Positions 41,327 through 49,447 of a stretch of 64,000 nt of DNA are shown one piece after another. The DNA comes from Streptomyces cyaneochromogenes (GTDB lineage Bacteria > Actinomycetota > Actinomycetes > Streptomycetales > Streptomycetaceae), in contig NZ_CP034539.1 of NCBI RefSeq assembly GCF_003963535.1, forward strand, positions 4,464,001 through 4,528,000. The letters are read 5' to 3'. The translations under genes and the position numbers were made by a program. How positions within the stretch are numbered: position 1 is the stretch's first letter; each line of letters starts with the position of its first letter. Under the pieces are notes generated by a model. It saw nothing but the letters and a program-made list of their open reading frames with translations, did no database searches and was not told the DNA's origin.

Positions 41327-41767
41327 CTACTCCAACCGCAGGTCCAGCCACAGATCGCTCTCGCCGTCCAGCACATAGCGATCGACCTCCACGAACCCAC
41401 GCGCCCCGGCGAACCGCACCCCGTCCTCATTGGCGGCCAGCACACAGGTCTCGATCACCCCGGCGCCCAGCACGCGCGCGTGCGCGAGCCCATCCTCGTA
41501 CAGCTCCCCGCCGTACCCGCGCCGCCGGTACTCGGGCAGCACGCGCGCGATGACCGTCGCCACGGCCTCCTCGCCCTCCGGCGGCCGCACGGTCGAACAG
41601 CCGACGAGGACATCACCGACGTAGGCGTTCCGCAGCCGGTACCGGCCGCTGCGCTCCCGTACGTCTGCCAGATCCATGGCCGCCGGCGGAACGATCACGT
41701 TGTGGACGTACCGCCACTCCTCAAGCATGACCTCGCCGGCGACCGGCACGATCCGAAGCTCAGACAC
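41327..41767 (-). CDS. GNAT family N-acetyltransferase
   Basis: A 146-residue acetyltransferase. The acetyl-CoA pyrophosphate loop RVLPEYRRRGYGGELYEDGL (motif A, Q/RxxGxG/A) is intact at about residues 76-95. GTG 41767 has GGGGGA nine bases upstream; GTG 41776 is in frame. It overlaps the end of the RidA gene by eight bases, so the two are one operon. Acceptor substrate not known. Confidence 0.85.
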   Translation of the reverse strand: MSELRIVPVAGEVMLEEWRYVHNVIVPPAAMDLADVRERSGRYRLRNAYVGDVLVGCSTVRPPEGEEAVATVIARVLPEYRRRGYGGELYEDGLAHARVLGAGVIETCVLAANEDGVRFAGARGFVEVDRYVLDGESDLWLDLRLE

Positions 41768-42170
41768 GCGCGCCACTCCCCCGCCGGGCGTACACCTCGA
41801 TCTCGAACCTCATACGAGGATCGGCCAGCCCACACACCATCATCGTCGCCGCCGGCCGCACCTCACCGAAATACCGCCGCAGCACCGGCCAGCACCGCTC
41901 GAAGTCCTCCCGCTCCGGCAGCAGATACCGCACCCGCACCACATCCGCGAACGAACACCCCGCCTCCTCCAGCGCGGCCCCCACGTTCCGCAGACACTGC
42001 TCGGCCTGCTCCACGACGTCCTCGGAGATCGTCATCGCCGCATAGTCGAACCCCGTCGTCCCCGACACATGCACCCAGTCCCCGTCGACCACGGCACGCG
42101 CGTACCCGATCTGCTCCTCGAAGGTCGAACCACTGAGAATCGCAACCCGCCCTGCATGCTGCTCCGTCAT
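41760..42170 (-). CDS. RidA family protein (enamine/imine deaminase)
   Basis: A 136-residue YjgF/YER057c/UK114-type protein. VVDGDWVHVSGTTGFD and the C-terminal GEVRPAATMMVCGLADPRMRFEIEVYA, with the conserved Arg of RPA, fit an active RidA that hydrolyses reactive enamines and imines. ATG 42170 has no strong ribosome site. It heads a RidA-GNAT operon and is divergent from the IscB locus. Confidence 0.92.
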   Translation of the reverse strand: MTEQHAGRVAILSGSTFEEQIGYARAVVDGDWVHVSGTTGFDYAAMTISEDVVEQAEQCLRNVGAALEEAGCSFADVVRVRYLLPEREDFERCWPVLRRYFGEVRPAATMMVCGLADPRMRFEIEVYARRGSGARV

Positions 42171-42491
42171 GATCGGAACGCTAGGTGAGCGCTGTTGATA
42201 GGTCTACCGGGAATCCAGCACCTCCCTAGCCCCACCAGCATCCACCGCATCAATCTCACGTGGAGTGGTGTTCCGGCTCGTGGCTCCGCGTACGCCCCAA
42301 TCGACTATGCGTCCAGAGAATTCGATCAGTTCGCACGAATGAGCGACTTCTAATGACTTTCACCCGATGCGCAGATCATTGCCGTTAGCTTCGGCAGCAC
42401 ACGAGAAGGGAGGTCACTCGCTCCCCGACCACGAAGTCGTCGAGTGACCAGCCTCAGTCATCACGATCGGCATGATCAGGGAGGTGCCCCG
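42171..42491 (+). ncRNA. Candidate omega (HEARO-type) RNA region upstream of IscB
   Basis: This 321-base gap has no coding frame with a credible start but several hairpins: GCCG/CGGC around 42381-42395, and GGTCACTCG/CGAGTGACC at 42412-42420 with 42441-42449, which encloses an inner GAC/GTC. IscB proteins use a guide RNA that is encoded immediately 5' of their gene, so the RNA should be in this stretch and possibly extends to about 42785. Exact boundaries, guide and orientation could not be fixed by eye. Confidence 0.5.
42412..42449. other. 9-bp stem hairpin before IscB
   Basis: GGTCACTCG at 42412-42420 pairs with CGAGTGACC at 42441-42449, and GAC/GTC pairs inside the 20-base loop. It lies 42 bases before the IscB ATG. 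It may be part of the omega RNA or a transposon-end hairpin. Confidence 0.65.
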
Positions 42492-44150
42492 ATGACTACG
42501 TTTCCTGCAGGCGAGCAGACCCACCAGGCTGTGCTTCCTCAGCAGCCTGCTCTGGAATCCGTGGGAGCAGACACCCCCGGGAGCAGGGACGAAACGGCTC
42601 ACGGACACCCCGCCACCGCGTGGGGCACCGGCAGGGAACATGGGCGAGGGGAGACCGACGGGCGCGGCACCAGGCCTCGTCGGCGTCACGCCAAGGGCGC
42701 CACCACGGTGGCGAACGCGGCAGAGAACGGGAGCGGTGACGCTCCCACACACAATCCGTCGTACAAAGGCGGCGTCGGCGCGAGCAGAGTCTTCGTGCTG
42801 TCCAAGGACGGACAGCCCCTCATGCCCTGCCACCCCGCCCGCGCCCGCGAACTCCTCGGCAAGGGACGAGCCGTGGTTGCCCGGCAAGTCCCCTTCACCA
42901 TCCGCCTGAAGGACCGCACACGAGCCGAGTCAGCAGTCGAGGGCCTGCAGCTACGCATCGACCCCGGCTCCAAAGGCACCGGCCTCGTCCTCACCGACGA
43001 GAAGAAGGAGATCGACGAACACGGCACCACCGTAACCGTCCGACGCGGCCTCATCTCGATCGAGCTCCAGCATCGCGGCGAGCAGATCCGTTCATCCATG
43101 CGTAAGCGTGCCGGATACCGCCATAGACGGCGATCTGCGAACTGCCGCTACCGAGCACCCCGCTCGGACAACCGCACGCGCCCGGCAGGATGGTTACCAC
43201 CCTCCCTGCGGCACCGCGTCGACAGCACGTTCTCCCTGGCGAAACGGCTGGGCCGCTTCGCGCCCGTCACCGAGATCTACGTGGAGCGCGTCTCCTTCGA
43301 CACCCACTCCATGAGCGCGGGCAGACCCCTCAAAGGCGCTGAGTACAAGCAGGGAACGCTCGCCGGAACCGATGCCCGTGTCTACCTGCGCGCCATGTGG
43401 AACAACGCCTGCGCCTACTGCGACGCCACCGGCGTCCCCCTGAACATCGAGCACCTCAGACCTCGCAGCCGAGGAGGCTCCAACCGCATCACCAACCTCG
43501 TCCTCGCCTGCACGCCCTGCAACGAGGCCAAGGGCAGTAAACCCGTCGAGGTCTTCCTCGCCCAACGACCCGACCGCCTCGCACGCATCCTCCAGCAGAT
43601 AGAGACACCACTCCACGACGCCGCCGCCATGAACGCGACCCGATGGCAGCTCACGGAGGCACTGGCCACGCTCGGCCTGCCGGTGCACACCTCGACGGGC
43701 ATGTGCACCAAGGACAACCGATGCGCCATGGGGCTGGCCAAAACACACACCCTGGACGCGTTGTCCGTCGGGCACCTGGATCACGAGGCCGGTGACGCGA
43801 TCGTGCGATACCCCGGGCAGGTCCTCGTCGCCAAGGCCACCGGGCGCGGCTCCTACGCCCGTACCACCACGGATCGCTACGGATTCCCGCGCCTGCGGCG
43901 GGCCCGGACCAAGCAGCACTTCGGATACTTCACCGGAGATCTCGTGCGCGCCAGTGTCCCGACCGGGAAGTGGGCGGGCACGTGGATCGGCCGTATCTCG
44001 GTCCGAGCCAGGGGACAGCACAGCCTCACGACGCCGATGGGCAGAGTCAACGTCTCGCACTGGAATCTGGAGCTCCTGCAACGGGGCGACGGATACGGCT
44101 ACAGCATCCTGCGCGAATCCGCTCCTCCAACATCCCGGAAAAACGGTTGA
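42492..44150 (+). CDS. iscB: IscB-type RNA-guided nuclease (RuvC-HNH, RRXRR domain)
   Basis: A 552-residue IscB. The PLMP domain begins at about residue 100 (VFVLSKDGQPLMPCHP). RuvC-I has Asp157 in LRIDPGSKGTG. An Arg-rich bridge helix (RSSMRKRAGYRHRRRSA) follows. RuvC-II has Glu265 in EIYVERVSFD. The HNH has His321 in IEHLRPRSRGG with paired Cys at 307/310 and 340/343. RuvC-III has His419 and Asp422 in THTLDALSVG. All catalytic positions are present. ATG 42492 has GGGAGGTG upstream. The first 100 residues are low-complexity and their DNA is rich in hairpins, so the real start may be internal. Leu235 is a TTA codon, so translation should need bldA tRNA. No transposase is linked. Confidence 0.9.
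   Translation: MTTFPAGEQTHQAVLPQQPALESVGADTPGSRDETAHGHPATAWGTGREHGRGETDGRGTRPRRRHAKGATTVANAAENGSGDAPTHNPSYKGGVGASRVFVLSKDGQPLMPCHPARARELLGKGRAVVARQVPFTIRLKDRTRAESAVEGLQLRIDPGSKGTGLVLTDEKKEIDEHGTTVTVRRGLISIELQHRGEQIRSSMRKRAGYRHRRRSANCRYRAPRSDNRTRPAGWLPPSLRHRVDSTFSLAKRLGRFAPVTEIYVERVSFDTHSMSAGRPLKGAEYKQGTLAGTDARVYLRAMWNNACAYCDATGVPLNIEHLRPRSRGGSNRITNLVLACTPCNEAKGSKPVEVFLAQRPDRLARILQQIETPLHDAAAMNATRWQLTEALATLGLPVHTSTGMCTKDNRCAMGLAKTHTLDALSVGHLDHEAGDAIVRYPGQVLVAKATGRGSYARTTTDRYGFPRLRRARTKQHFGYFTGDLVRASVPTGKWAGTWIGRISVRARGQHSLTTPMGRVNVSHWNLELLQRGDGYGYSILRESAPPTSRKNG
42698..42746. other. Two hairpins in the 5' part of the IscB frame
   Basis: CGCCAC/GTGGCG (42698-42703 with 42708-42713) and a perfect GGGAGCG-GTGA-CGCTCCC at 42729-42746. 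They lie immediately before the conserved PLMP part. This suggests that the RNA scaffold overlaps the annotated N-terminus. Confidence 0.6.
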
Positions 44151-44187
44151 TCCGTGCCCGACCGGTTCCTAGGGTGTGGCTTACGCC

Positions 44188-44258
44188 GAAAGGAGGTGAT
44201 CGGGTAAATGAGTGAAACCCGGACTCGCGAGGTGGCTGCGGGCTAGCGGCTCGCCACC
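44188..44258 (+). other. Structured tail downstream of IscB with extended Shine-Dalgarno
   Basis: GAAAGGAGGTGATC at 44188-44201 is complementary over 14 bases to the expected 3' end of 16S rRNA. A 12-codon ORF follows. GGTGGC (44231-44236) and GCCACC (44253-44258) then form a stem whose loop holds the stop codon. The run continues with further short hairpins to about 44310. It may be the right end of the IscB element. Confidence 0.5.
44208..44246 (+). CDS. Putative 12-residue peptide MSETRTREVAAG
   Basis: ATG at 44208 follows one of the strongest possible ribosome sites in the window. The short peptide ends at TAG 44244-44246 inside a hairpin loop. Either a leader peptide or a by-product of a structured RNA. 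Function unknown. Confidence 0.4.
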   Translation: MSETRTREVAAG

Positions 44259-44429
44259 ACACCCAGTGCGGTGCCGGACCAGCACGCGAGAGAAACGTGC
44301 AGCCGGCCCAATCTCAAGCAGTCACCCGACCCGCGAGCTCGCCGGCACGTCCGGCCGGCTCCCCCGCCCAGGCGTGGGATCCGAGTTCGCGGGTCGTCTG
44401 CATTTTCGACGGCTCAATGCCTCGACAGC

Positions 44430-45824
44430 TCAGTCGTCCTCCTCGCCGTCGTCGTCCTGCGGCACCTCTTGCTGCCGTTGCTGTTCCCGCTCTGCCTGCT
44501 GCCGTTCCTGATCGCGCCTCTCCTCCCACTTCCCCTCGTCCTGCCCTTCCTGACCGGCGCTCGTCTCCGCAGCCGGGCTGGGGGAAGCCGTCAGGGACGG
44601 GGAGACCGACGGGGACGGGGGCGACTCAAGGGGAGGCGCGGAGGCGGACGCGCTCGGGCCGGGCGGGGCCTCCGACTTCGTGCCCTCCGACCCGGTGTTG
44701 TCGGGGGAGAACCACAGCATGCCGAGGAGCATCGCGATCATGAAGAGCACCGCGCCGGCGGCCGTGACGGCCACGCGGCTGGTCCCGGACCGCGATCTCG
44801 ATCTGGACCTCGGTGTGGATCTCGGTCTGTGTCCCGGTCCGGGTCTGTCCGCGGACGCCGTCCCTTGGGCCGACGGCAGCATGTACGTCGTCGGGTTGCT
44901 GGTCTCACCCACCTGCTGCGCCCCGGCGACCGAGGCCGACACGGCCGTCTGGCGCCGGGAGGGCGGCGTCGCGTCGGGCAGTGGCTCGGGGCGACCCTGC
45001 CAGGCGCCGCCGGTGAACCACTCGGCGGCCTGCTGGGCGGTGGGCCGGTGCCCGGGGTCCTTGGCGAGCAGGCCGAGGAGGTAGCTCTCGAAGGCGGGCG
45101 GGAGGCCGGGGACACCCAGCTCGCGGGGCGGCACGGGGGCGGCGTCGAGGTGCTGGTGCAGGATGGCGACGGCCGTGTCGGCGTGGAAGGGCGGGCGGCC
45201 GGTAAGGAGCTGGTAGAGGACGCAGCCCAGCGCGTAGACGTCGGACGGCGGGCCCGCCGGCTTCCCCAGCGCCCGCTCGGGGGCGAGGTACAGGCTCGTG
45301 CCGACGATCTGCCCGGTGGCCGTGAGCGCGGCTCCGGGGTCGTCCAGGAAGCGGGCGATCCCGAAGTCACCGATCTTGAGGGTGCCGTCGGAGTCCAGGA
45401 GCAGGTTGCCGGGCTTGATGTCCCGGTGGACGATGCCCTGCCGGTGCGCCGCGGCCAGCCCGGCGGCGGCCTGGGCGGCGATACGGGCCACGCGCTCGGC
45501 GGGCAGCGCGCCGGAGCGGGCCAGCGTCCGGGCGAGGCTGTCGCCCTCGACCAGCTCCATCACCAGGTAGAGCTGGTTGTCGTGCTCGCCGAAGTCCCGT
45601 ACGCCGACCACGTTCGGATGGTCGATCCGCGCGGCGGTCTGGGCCTCCAGCCGGAACCGGGGGGCGGCGGTGGGGTCGGAGTCCTGGGGCAGGAGGAGCT
45701 TGACGGCCACCTGCCGGGCGAGCGTCTCGTCGTAGGCCCGCCAGACCTCCCCCATCCCGCCGCGCCCGATCGACTCGCCCAGCCGGTAGCGGCCCGCTAT
45801 CAGCACTTGTTTCCCCATCCCCAT
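44430..45824 (-). CDS. Membrane-anchored Ser/Thr protein kinase
   Basis: A 464-residue eukaryotic-like kinase. Gly-loop IGRGGMGEVWRA, catalytic Lys in VAVKLLLP, HRDIKPGN catalytic loop, DFGIARF, and activation loop TATGQIVGTSLYLAPE with the APE motif are intact (residues about 15-275). A Thr-rich linker leads to one membrane helix (VAVTAAGAVLFMIAMLLGMLWF, about residue 357). An external tail of Pro/Ser and a charged QERQQAEREQQ segment follows, without PASTA repeats. ATG 45824 is a provisional start; ATG 45818 and GTG 45809 are in frame. Downstream partner unknown. Confidence 0.9.
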   Translation of the reverse strand: MGMGKQVLIAGRYRLGESIGRGGMGEVWRAYDETLARQVAVKLLLPQDSDPTAAPRFRLEAQTAARIDHPNVVGVRDFGEHDNQLYLVMELVEGDSLARTLARSGALPAERVARIAAQAAAGLAAAHRQGIVHRDIKPGNLLLDSDGTLKIGDFGIARFLDDPGAALTATGQIVGTSLYLAPERALGKPAGPPSDVYALGCVLYQLLTGRPPFHADTAVAILHQHLDAAPVPPRELGVPGLPPAFESYLLGLLAKDPGHRPTAQQAAEWFTGGAWQGRPEPLPDATPPSRRQTAVSASVAGAQQVGETSNPTTYMLPSAQGTASADRPGPGHRPRSTPRSRSRSRSGTSRVAVTAAGAVLFMIAMLLGMLWFSPDNTGSEGTKSEAPPGPSASASAPPLESPPSPSVSPSLTASPSPAAETSAGQEGQDEGKWEERRDQERQQAEREQQRQQEVPQDDDGEEDD

Positions 45825-46020
45825 GCCGTGAGACGTCCTGATCGCCGCAGGCCGTAACTCACCACGTAGGGACGGGTGATGGTGGGTTGCCGCAGCCGCT
45901 CCAGCATACTGGCGGAGCGGATCAGTCACGTTCCGTGTGCGATCTTCAGCGGCATGGTTCGGGCGGTGCCGTGGCCGGGTGGCAGGCTCCGACAGCGGCC
46001 TCAGGCGGAGCGGGGTCCGC

Positions 46021-46064
46021 CGCGCGTACCCCTCTGGCACAAGCCCGCCGGAGGGGTACGCGCG
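46021..46064 (-). terminator. 14-bp stem terminator of the citrate synthase gene
   Basis: CGCGCGTACCCCTC (46021-46034) and GAGGGGTACGCGCG (46051-46064) are perfectly complementary around a 16-base loop, starting 9 bases after the citrate synthase stop. Confidence 0.85.
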
Positions 46065-46072
46065 CGTGGGGC

Positions 46073-47173
46073 TCAGTGCGCGATGTCGGCGTAGCCCACG
46101 ACCTCGCGCGGGTCGCGCGGGCCCGGGCCGATGTAGCGCGCGGACGGGCGGACGAGGCGGCCGGTGCGCTTCTGCTCCAGGATGTGCGCCGACCAGCCCG
46201 CCGTACGGGCACACGTGAACATGGACGTGAACATGTGCGCCGGGACCTCCGCGAAGTCCAGGACGATGGCGGCCCAGAACTCGACGTTCGTGGCGAGGAC
46301 ACGGTCCGGGCGACGGGCGTGGAGCTCCGCCAGGGCGGCCTTCTCCAGAGCCTCGGCGACCTCGAAGCGCGGGGCGCCGAGTTCGCGGGCCGTACGGCGC
46401 AGCACGCGCGCGCGGGGGTCCTCGGCACGGTAGACACGGTGGCCGAAGCCCATGAGGCGTTCGCCCTTGTCCAGGGTCTGCTTCACATACGCCTCGGCGT
46501 CGCCGGTGCGCTCGATCTCCTCGATCATGTGCAGCACACGGGAAGGGGCGCCGCCGTGCAGCGGGCCGGACATGGCACCCACGGCACCGGAGAGGGCCGC
46601 GGCGACATCGGCGCCGGTGGAGGCGATGACGCGGGCCGTGAACGTGGAGGCGTTCATGCCGTGCTCGGCGGCGGACGTCCAGTACGCGTCGACGGCGGCC
46701 ACGTGCTTGGGGTCGGGCTCACCGCGCCAGCGGATCATGAAGCGCTCGACGACGGACTGCGCCTTGTCGATCTCGCTCTGCGGGACCATGGGCAGGCCTT
46801 GGCCGCGCGCGGACTGGGCGACGTAGGAGAGGGCCATGACGGCGGCCCGGGCCAGGTCCTCACGGGCCTGTTCCTCGCCGATGTCCAGCAGCGGTTTGAG
46901 GCCCCATACGGGCGCGAGCATGGCGAGCGCGGACTGGACGTCGACGCGGATGTCGCCGGAGTGCACGGGGATCGGGAAGGGCTCGGCGGGCGGCAGGCCG
47001 GGCCGGAACGCGCCGTCGACCAGCAGCCCCCACACGTTGCCGAACGAGACGTGGCCGACCAGGTCCTCGATGTCGACGCCCCGGTACCGGAGGGCGCCGC
47101 CCTCCTTGTCCGGTTCGGCGATCTCCGTCTCGAACGCGACGACTCCTTCGAGCCCGGGTACGAAGTCGGACAT
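46073..47173 (-). CDS. Citrate synthase 2 (citrate/methylcitrate synthase family)
   Basis: A 366-residue enzyme condensing acetyl-CoA (or propionyl-CoA) with oxaloacetate. Catalytic segments are SGPLHGGAPSRVLHM (His), GFGHRVYRAEDPRA (His and Arg) and the late LDFAEVPAHMF (Asp). It starts MSDFVPGLEGVVAFETEIAEPD with GGAG before the ATG. It is shorter than the main hexameric citrate synthase and is the second paralogue commonly found in Streptomyces. Its true substrate (2-methylcitrate vs citrate) is not resolved. Terminated by the hairpin at 46021-46064. Confidence 0.9.
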   Translation of the reverse strand: MSDFVPGLEGVVAFETEIAEPDKEGGALRYRGVDIEDLVGHVSFGNVWGLLVDGAFRPGLPPAEPFPIPVHSGDIRVDVQSALAMLAPVWGLKPLLDIGEEQAREDLARAAVMALSYVAQSARGQGLPMVPQSEIDKAQSVVERFMIRWRGEPDPKHVAAVDAYWTSAAEHGMNASTFTARVIASTGADVAAALSGAVGAMSGPLHGGAPSRVLHMIEEIERTGDAEAYVKQTLDKGERLMGFGHRVYRAEDPRARVLRRTARELGAPRFEVAEALEKAALAELHARRPDRVLATNVEFWAAIVLDFAEVPAHMFTSMFTCARTAGWSAHILEQKRTGRLVRPSARYIGPGPRDPREVVGYADIAH

Positions 47174-47512
47174 CAGGCGGCTCCTCATGATGTGTGCGAC
47201 GGGTGGGGTTGTGGGTGGGACGACCACATTCAGTCGGCAGAGATCAACGTACGCCGTTGGATCCACGGTCACGGACTCGGTTCGGTTTCGGATGCCAGGC
47301 TTCCGGCGTCCGGAATTCCGAGCCTCGGCGGACTCGCGGTCCGGTGGCGTACCCCTGTGATGCCCCGTGCGGCCGACAGTCATCCAACCGCGACGGCAAC
47401 AGCACGATAACCCCGAGTGCCACCCTTGGGGAGGCTTTGCGGCACTCAGTGCCACGCAGTGACGAAGGACACCGTCCCGGACGGCACCCGCCGCATACGG
47501 CAAGATGACCGC
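47174..47512. other. 339-base divergent region between citrate synthase and pdxH
   Basis: Contains an inverted repeat GAGTGCC (47415-47421) and GGCACTC (47441-47447), 66 bases before the pdxH start, possibly a regulatory site. The region is otherwise without a gene. Confidence 0.45.
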
Positions 47513-48181
47513 GTGACCGACCGAGACGCCGTCCCCCTCGACCCCGCCGCGATGCGCAAGCATTACCGGGCCGAGGGCCTCGCCGAGAACGACCTGGCCG
47601 CCACGCCCGTCGAGCAGTTCGCGCGCTGGTTCAAGCAGGCCGCGTCGGAGGCCCACCTCTTCGAGCCGAACGCGATGATCGTCTCCACCGCCGACGCCGA
47701 CGGGCGGCCCAGCTCACGAACGGTGCTGCTGAAGCAGTTCGACGAGCAGGGCTTCGTCTTCTACACCAACTACGACTCCCGCAAGGCCCGCGACCTCGCC
47801 GACAACCCCTACGTCTCCCTGCTCTTCCCCTGGCACCCGATGGCCCGCCAGGTCATCGTCTCGGGCGTGGCCCGGCGCACCGGCCGCGACGAGACCGCCG
47901 CCTACTTCCGCACCCGCCCGCACGGCTCCCAGCTCGGCGCCTGGGCCAGCACCCAGTCCAGCGTCATCCCGTCCCGCGCCGAACTCGACGCCTCCTACGC
48001 CGAGTTGGCCGCGCGCTACCCCGAGGGTGAGCAGGTGCCGGTACCGCCGCACTGGGGCGGGTTCCGGGTGGCCCCGCGGACGGTGGAGTTCTGGCAGGGG
48101 CGGGAGAACCGCCTGCACGACCGCCTGCGGTACGTGGCGGAGCAGGACGGCAGCTGGCGGGTGCAGCGGCTCAGTCCGTGA
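47513..48181 (+). CDS. pdxH: Pyridoxine/pyridoxamine 5'-phosphate oxidase
   Basis: A 222-residue FMN enzyme that makes pyridoxal phosphate. [31 protein letters not shown] contains the FMN-binding Arg/Lys motif. [20 protein letters not shown] and [28 protein letters not shown] are the substrate and C-terminal signatures, and WRVQRLSP ends the family exactly. GTG 47513 is the start from family alignment; no strong ribosome site. It converges on the decayed gene at 48171-48789. Confidence 0.95.
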   Translation: MTDRDAVPLDPAAMRKHYRAEGLAENDLAATPVEQFARWFKQAASEAHLFEPNAMIVSTADADGRPSSRTVLLKQFDEQGFVFYTNYDSRKARDLADNPYVSLLFPWHPMARQVIVSGVARRTGRDETAAYFRTRPHGSQLGAWASTQSSVIPSRAELDASYAELAARYPEGEQVPVPPHWGGFRVAPRTVEFWQGRENRLHDRLRYVAEQDGSWRVQRLSP

Positions 48182-48789
48182 GTAGGGGGCTCGCCAGGGC
48201 TTGCCCGGCGGGCCGCAGGATCTGATGTACGCCGTACGGTGGCCGCCCAGGAGCTCGGATATGCGGGCGCGGAACCCGAGGGTCAGTTCGGACCAGTTCC
48301 GGACATGGAAGCCGAGGTGGGCGAAGGAGAAGTAGTCGTCGGTCCAGGTCCATTCGGTCAGGGGGACGGACTCGGCGCAGTAGGGGCAGGGGACGTCGGC
48401 CGCGCCTGTCTCGTGCCAGGCGTCGATGGCCAGGAGGAACGGGCACCAGGCCCCGGGGATCATGCCGCCGTCGTCCCGGAGGGGGATGGTGGTCGCGCAG
48501 CGCGGGCAGCGGGCGTGGTCCAACCCGCCTTGGCCACGCTTGTGGAAACAGTGCGCTCGGCGTATATCGCGAGGCCGTCGCCCGGTTCGGAGCGGGCACC
48601 TTCCGGTGCCACCGCGGTGCCAGTTCGGGCCCGGCATACGGCCGGACGGCTGCGCGTGCACGCGGTGCGGCGTCGGCTCTGGGAGCAAGATGCCCCGGCG
48701 ACGAGCGACTCGACCACACGCTGCGCGAGGCGCGGTGCCTGCTGGGGGCTCGCGTCGAGGTCGACGATCGTTCGGAAGTGGTCCCCCAT
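48171..48789 (-). pseudogene. Decayed zinc-ribbon/immunity-like protein gene, multiple frameshifts
   Basis: Starting at ATG 48789 the frame reads MGDHFRTIVDLDASPQQAPR, a common Streptomyces protein N-terminus. It then loses the frame near 48692 (GILLPEPTPHRVHAQP continues in frame 2), returns to frame 1 near 48615 (APEGARSEPGDGLAIY) and shifts again near 48530 (ARCPRCATTIPLRDDGG, CPYCAESVPLTEWTWTDDYFSF). The last two Cys pairs form a zinc ribbon. At least three shifts are needed, so the gene is broken unless the sequence has errors. No intact stop matches the family end. Confidence 0.75.
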
Positions 48790-48823
48790 GCCGAAACCGT
48801 AGCCCCCGCCACCGACAACGCCC

Positions 48824-49447
48824 TCAGCCCAGCGTCTCCTCCAGCAGCCCCGCCCACTGCGCCACCACGCGCTCGCGGCGGGTGGTGTCGTCCGTGAGCA
48901 GGTTCGCCAGGCCCAGGCCCCGGGCCATGTCGAGGAGGCCCTGGACCGTCTCCCGTACGCCCGGCCTGGTCTCGTCCGCGCCCAGCAGGTCCACCGCGAT
49001 GCGGTGGGTCTCGCGGCCCACGCGGGCCTCCAGTTCCGTCACGCGGGGGCGCAGCTGCTCCTCGTTCGAGGCGGCCACCCACAGGTGCAGGGCCGCGCGG
49101 AACAGGGGGCCGGTGTAGAGGTCGACCAGCGCCGAGACCACCGCGTGGCGGTCCCCGGCGGCGCCGTCGGGGAACAGGTCCCGCAGTGCCGTGGAGCGTT
49201 CCTCGGCGACGTACTCGACGGCCGCCGTGAAGAGGTCCTCGCGGGTCGGGAAGTGGTGCTGGGCGGCGCCGCGGGAGACGCCGGCGCGCTCGGCGACGAC
49301 GGAGACGGTGGAGCCCGCCCAGCCGTGTTCGGCGAGGCAGGCCACGGCGGCTTCCAGGAGCCGCTGCCGGGTGACGCGGCTGCGGTCCTGTTTGGGCACG
49401 CGGTCCGTACGGTCCACGCGGTCGCCGACTGTGCTCACACCACCCAT
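48824..49447 (-). CDS. TetR family repressor at the end of the catabolic operon
   Basis: A 207-residue regulator. HTH: RLLEAAVACLAEHGWAGSTVSVVAERAGVSRGAAQHHFPTREDLF. The C-terminal helical domain has no obvious ligand motif. Start ATG 49447 lies within the end of the enoyl-CoA hydratase gene; GTG 49438 overlaps that stop as GTGA and is an equally likely start. As the last gene of the acyl-CoA operon it probably binds the palindrome at 59063-59074 and represses the whole unit, autoregulating itself. Confidence 0.88.
   Translation of the reverse strand: MGGVSTVGDRVDRTDRVPKQDRSRVTRQRLLEAAVACLAEHGWAGSTVSVVAERAGVSRGAAQHHFPTREDLFTAAVEYVAEERSTALRDLFPDGAAGDRHAVVSALVDLYTGPLFRAALHLWVAASNEEQLRPRVTELEARVGRETHRIAVDLLGADETRPGVRETVQGLLDMARGLGLANLLTDDTTRRERVVAQWAGLLEETLG

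Noticed and set aside
44188-44330. An IS200/IS605-type TnpB omega RNA
   Set aside because: The nuclease here is IscB, whose RNA should lie upstream of the gene; the downstream structure may still be an element end but the TnpB type is not supported.
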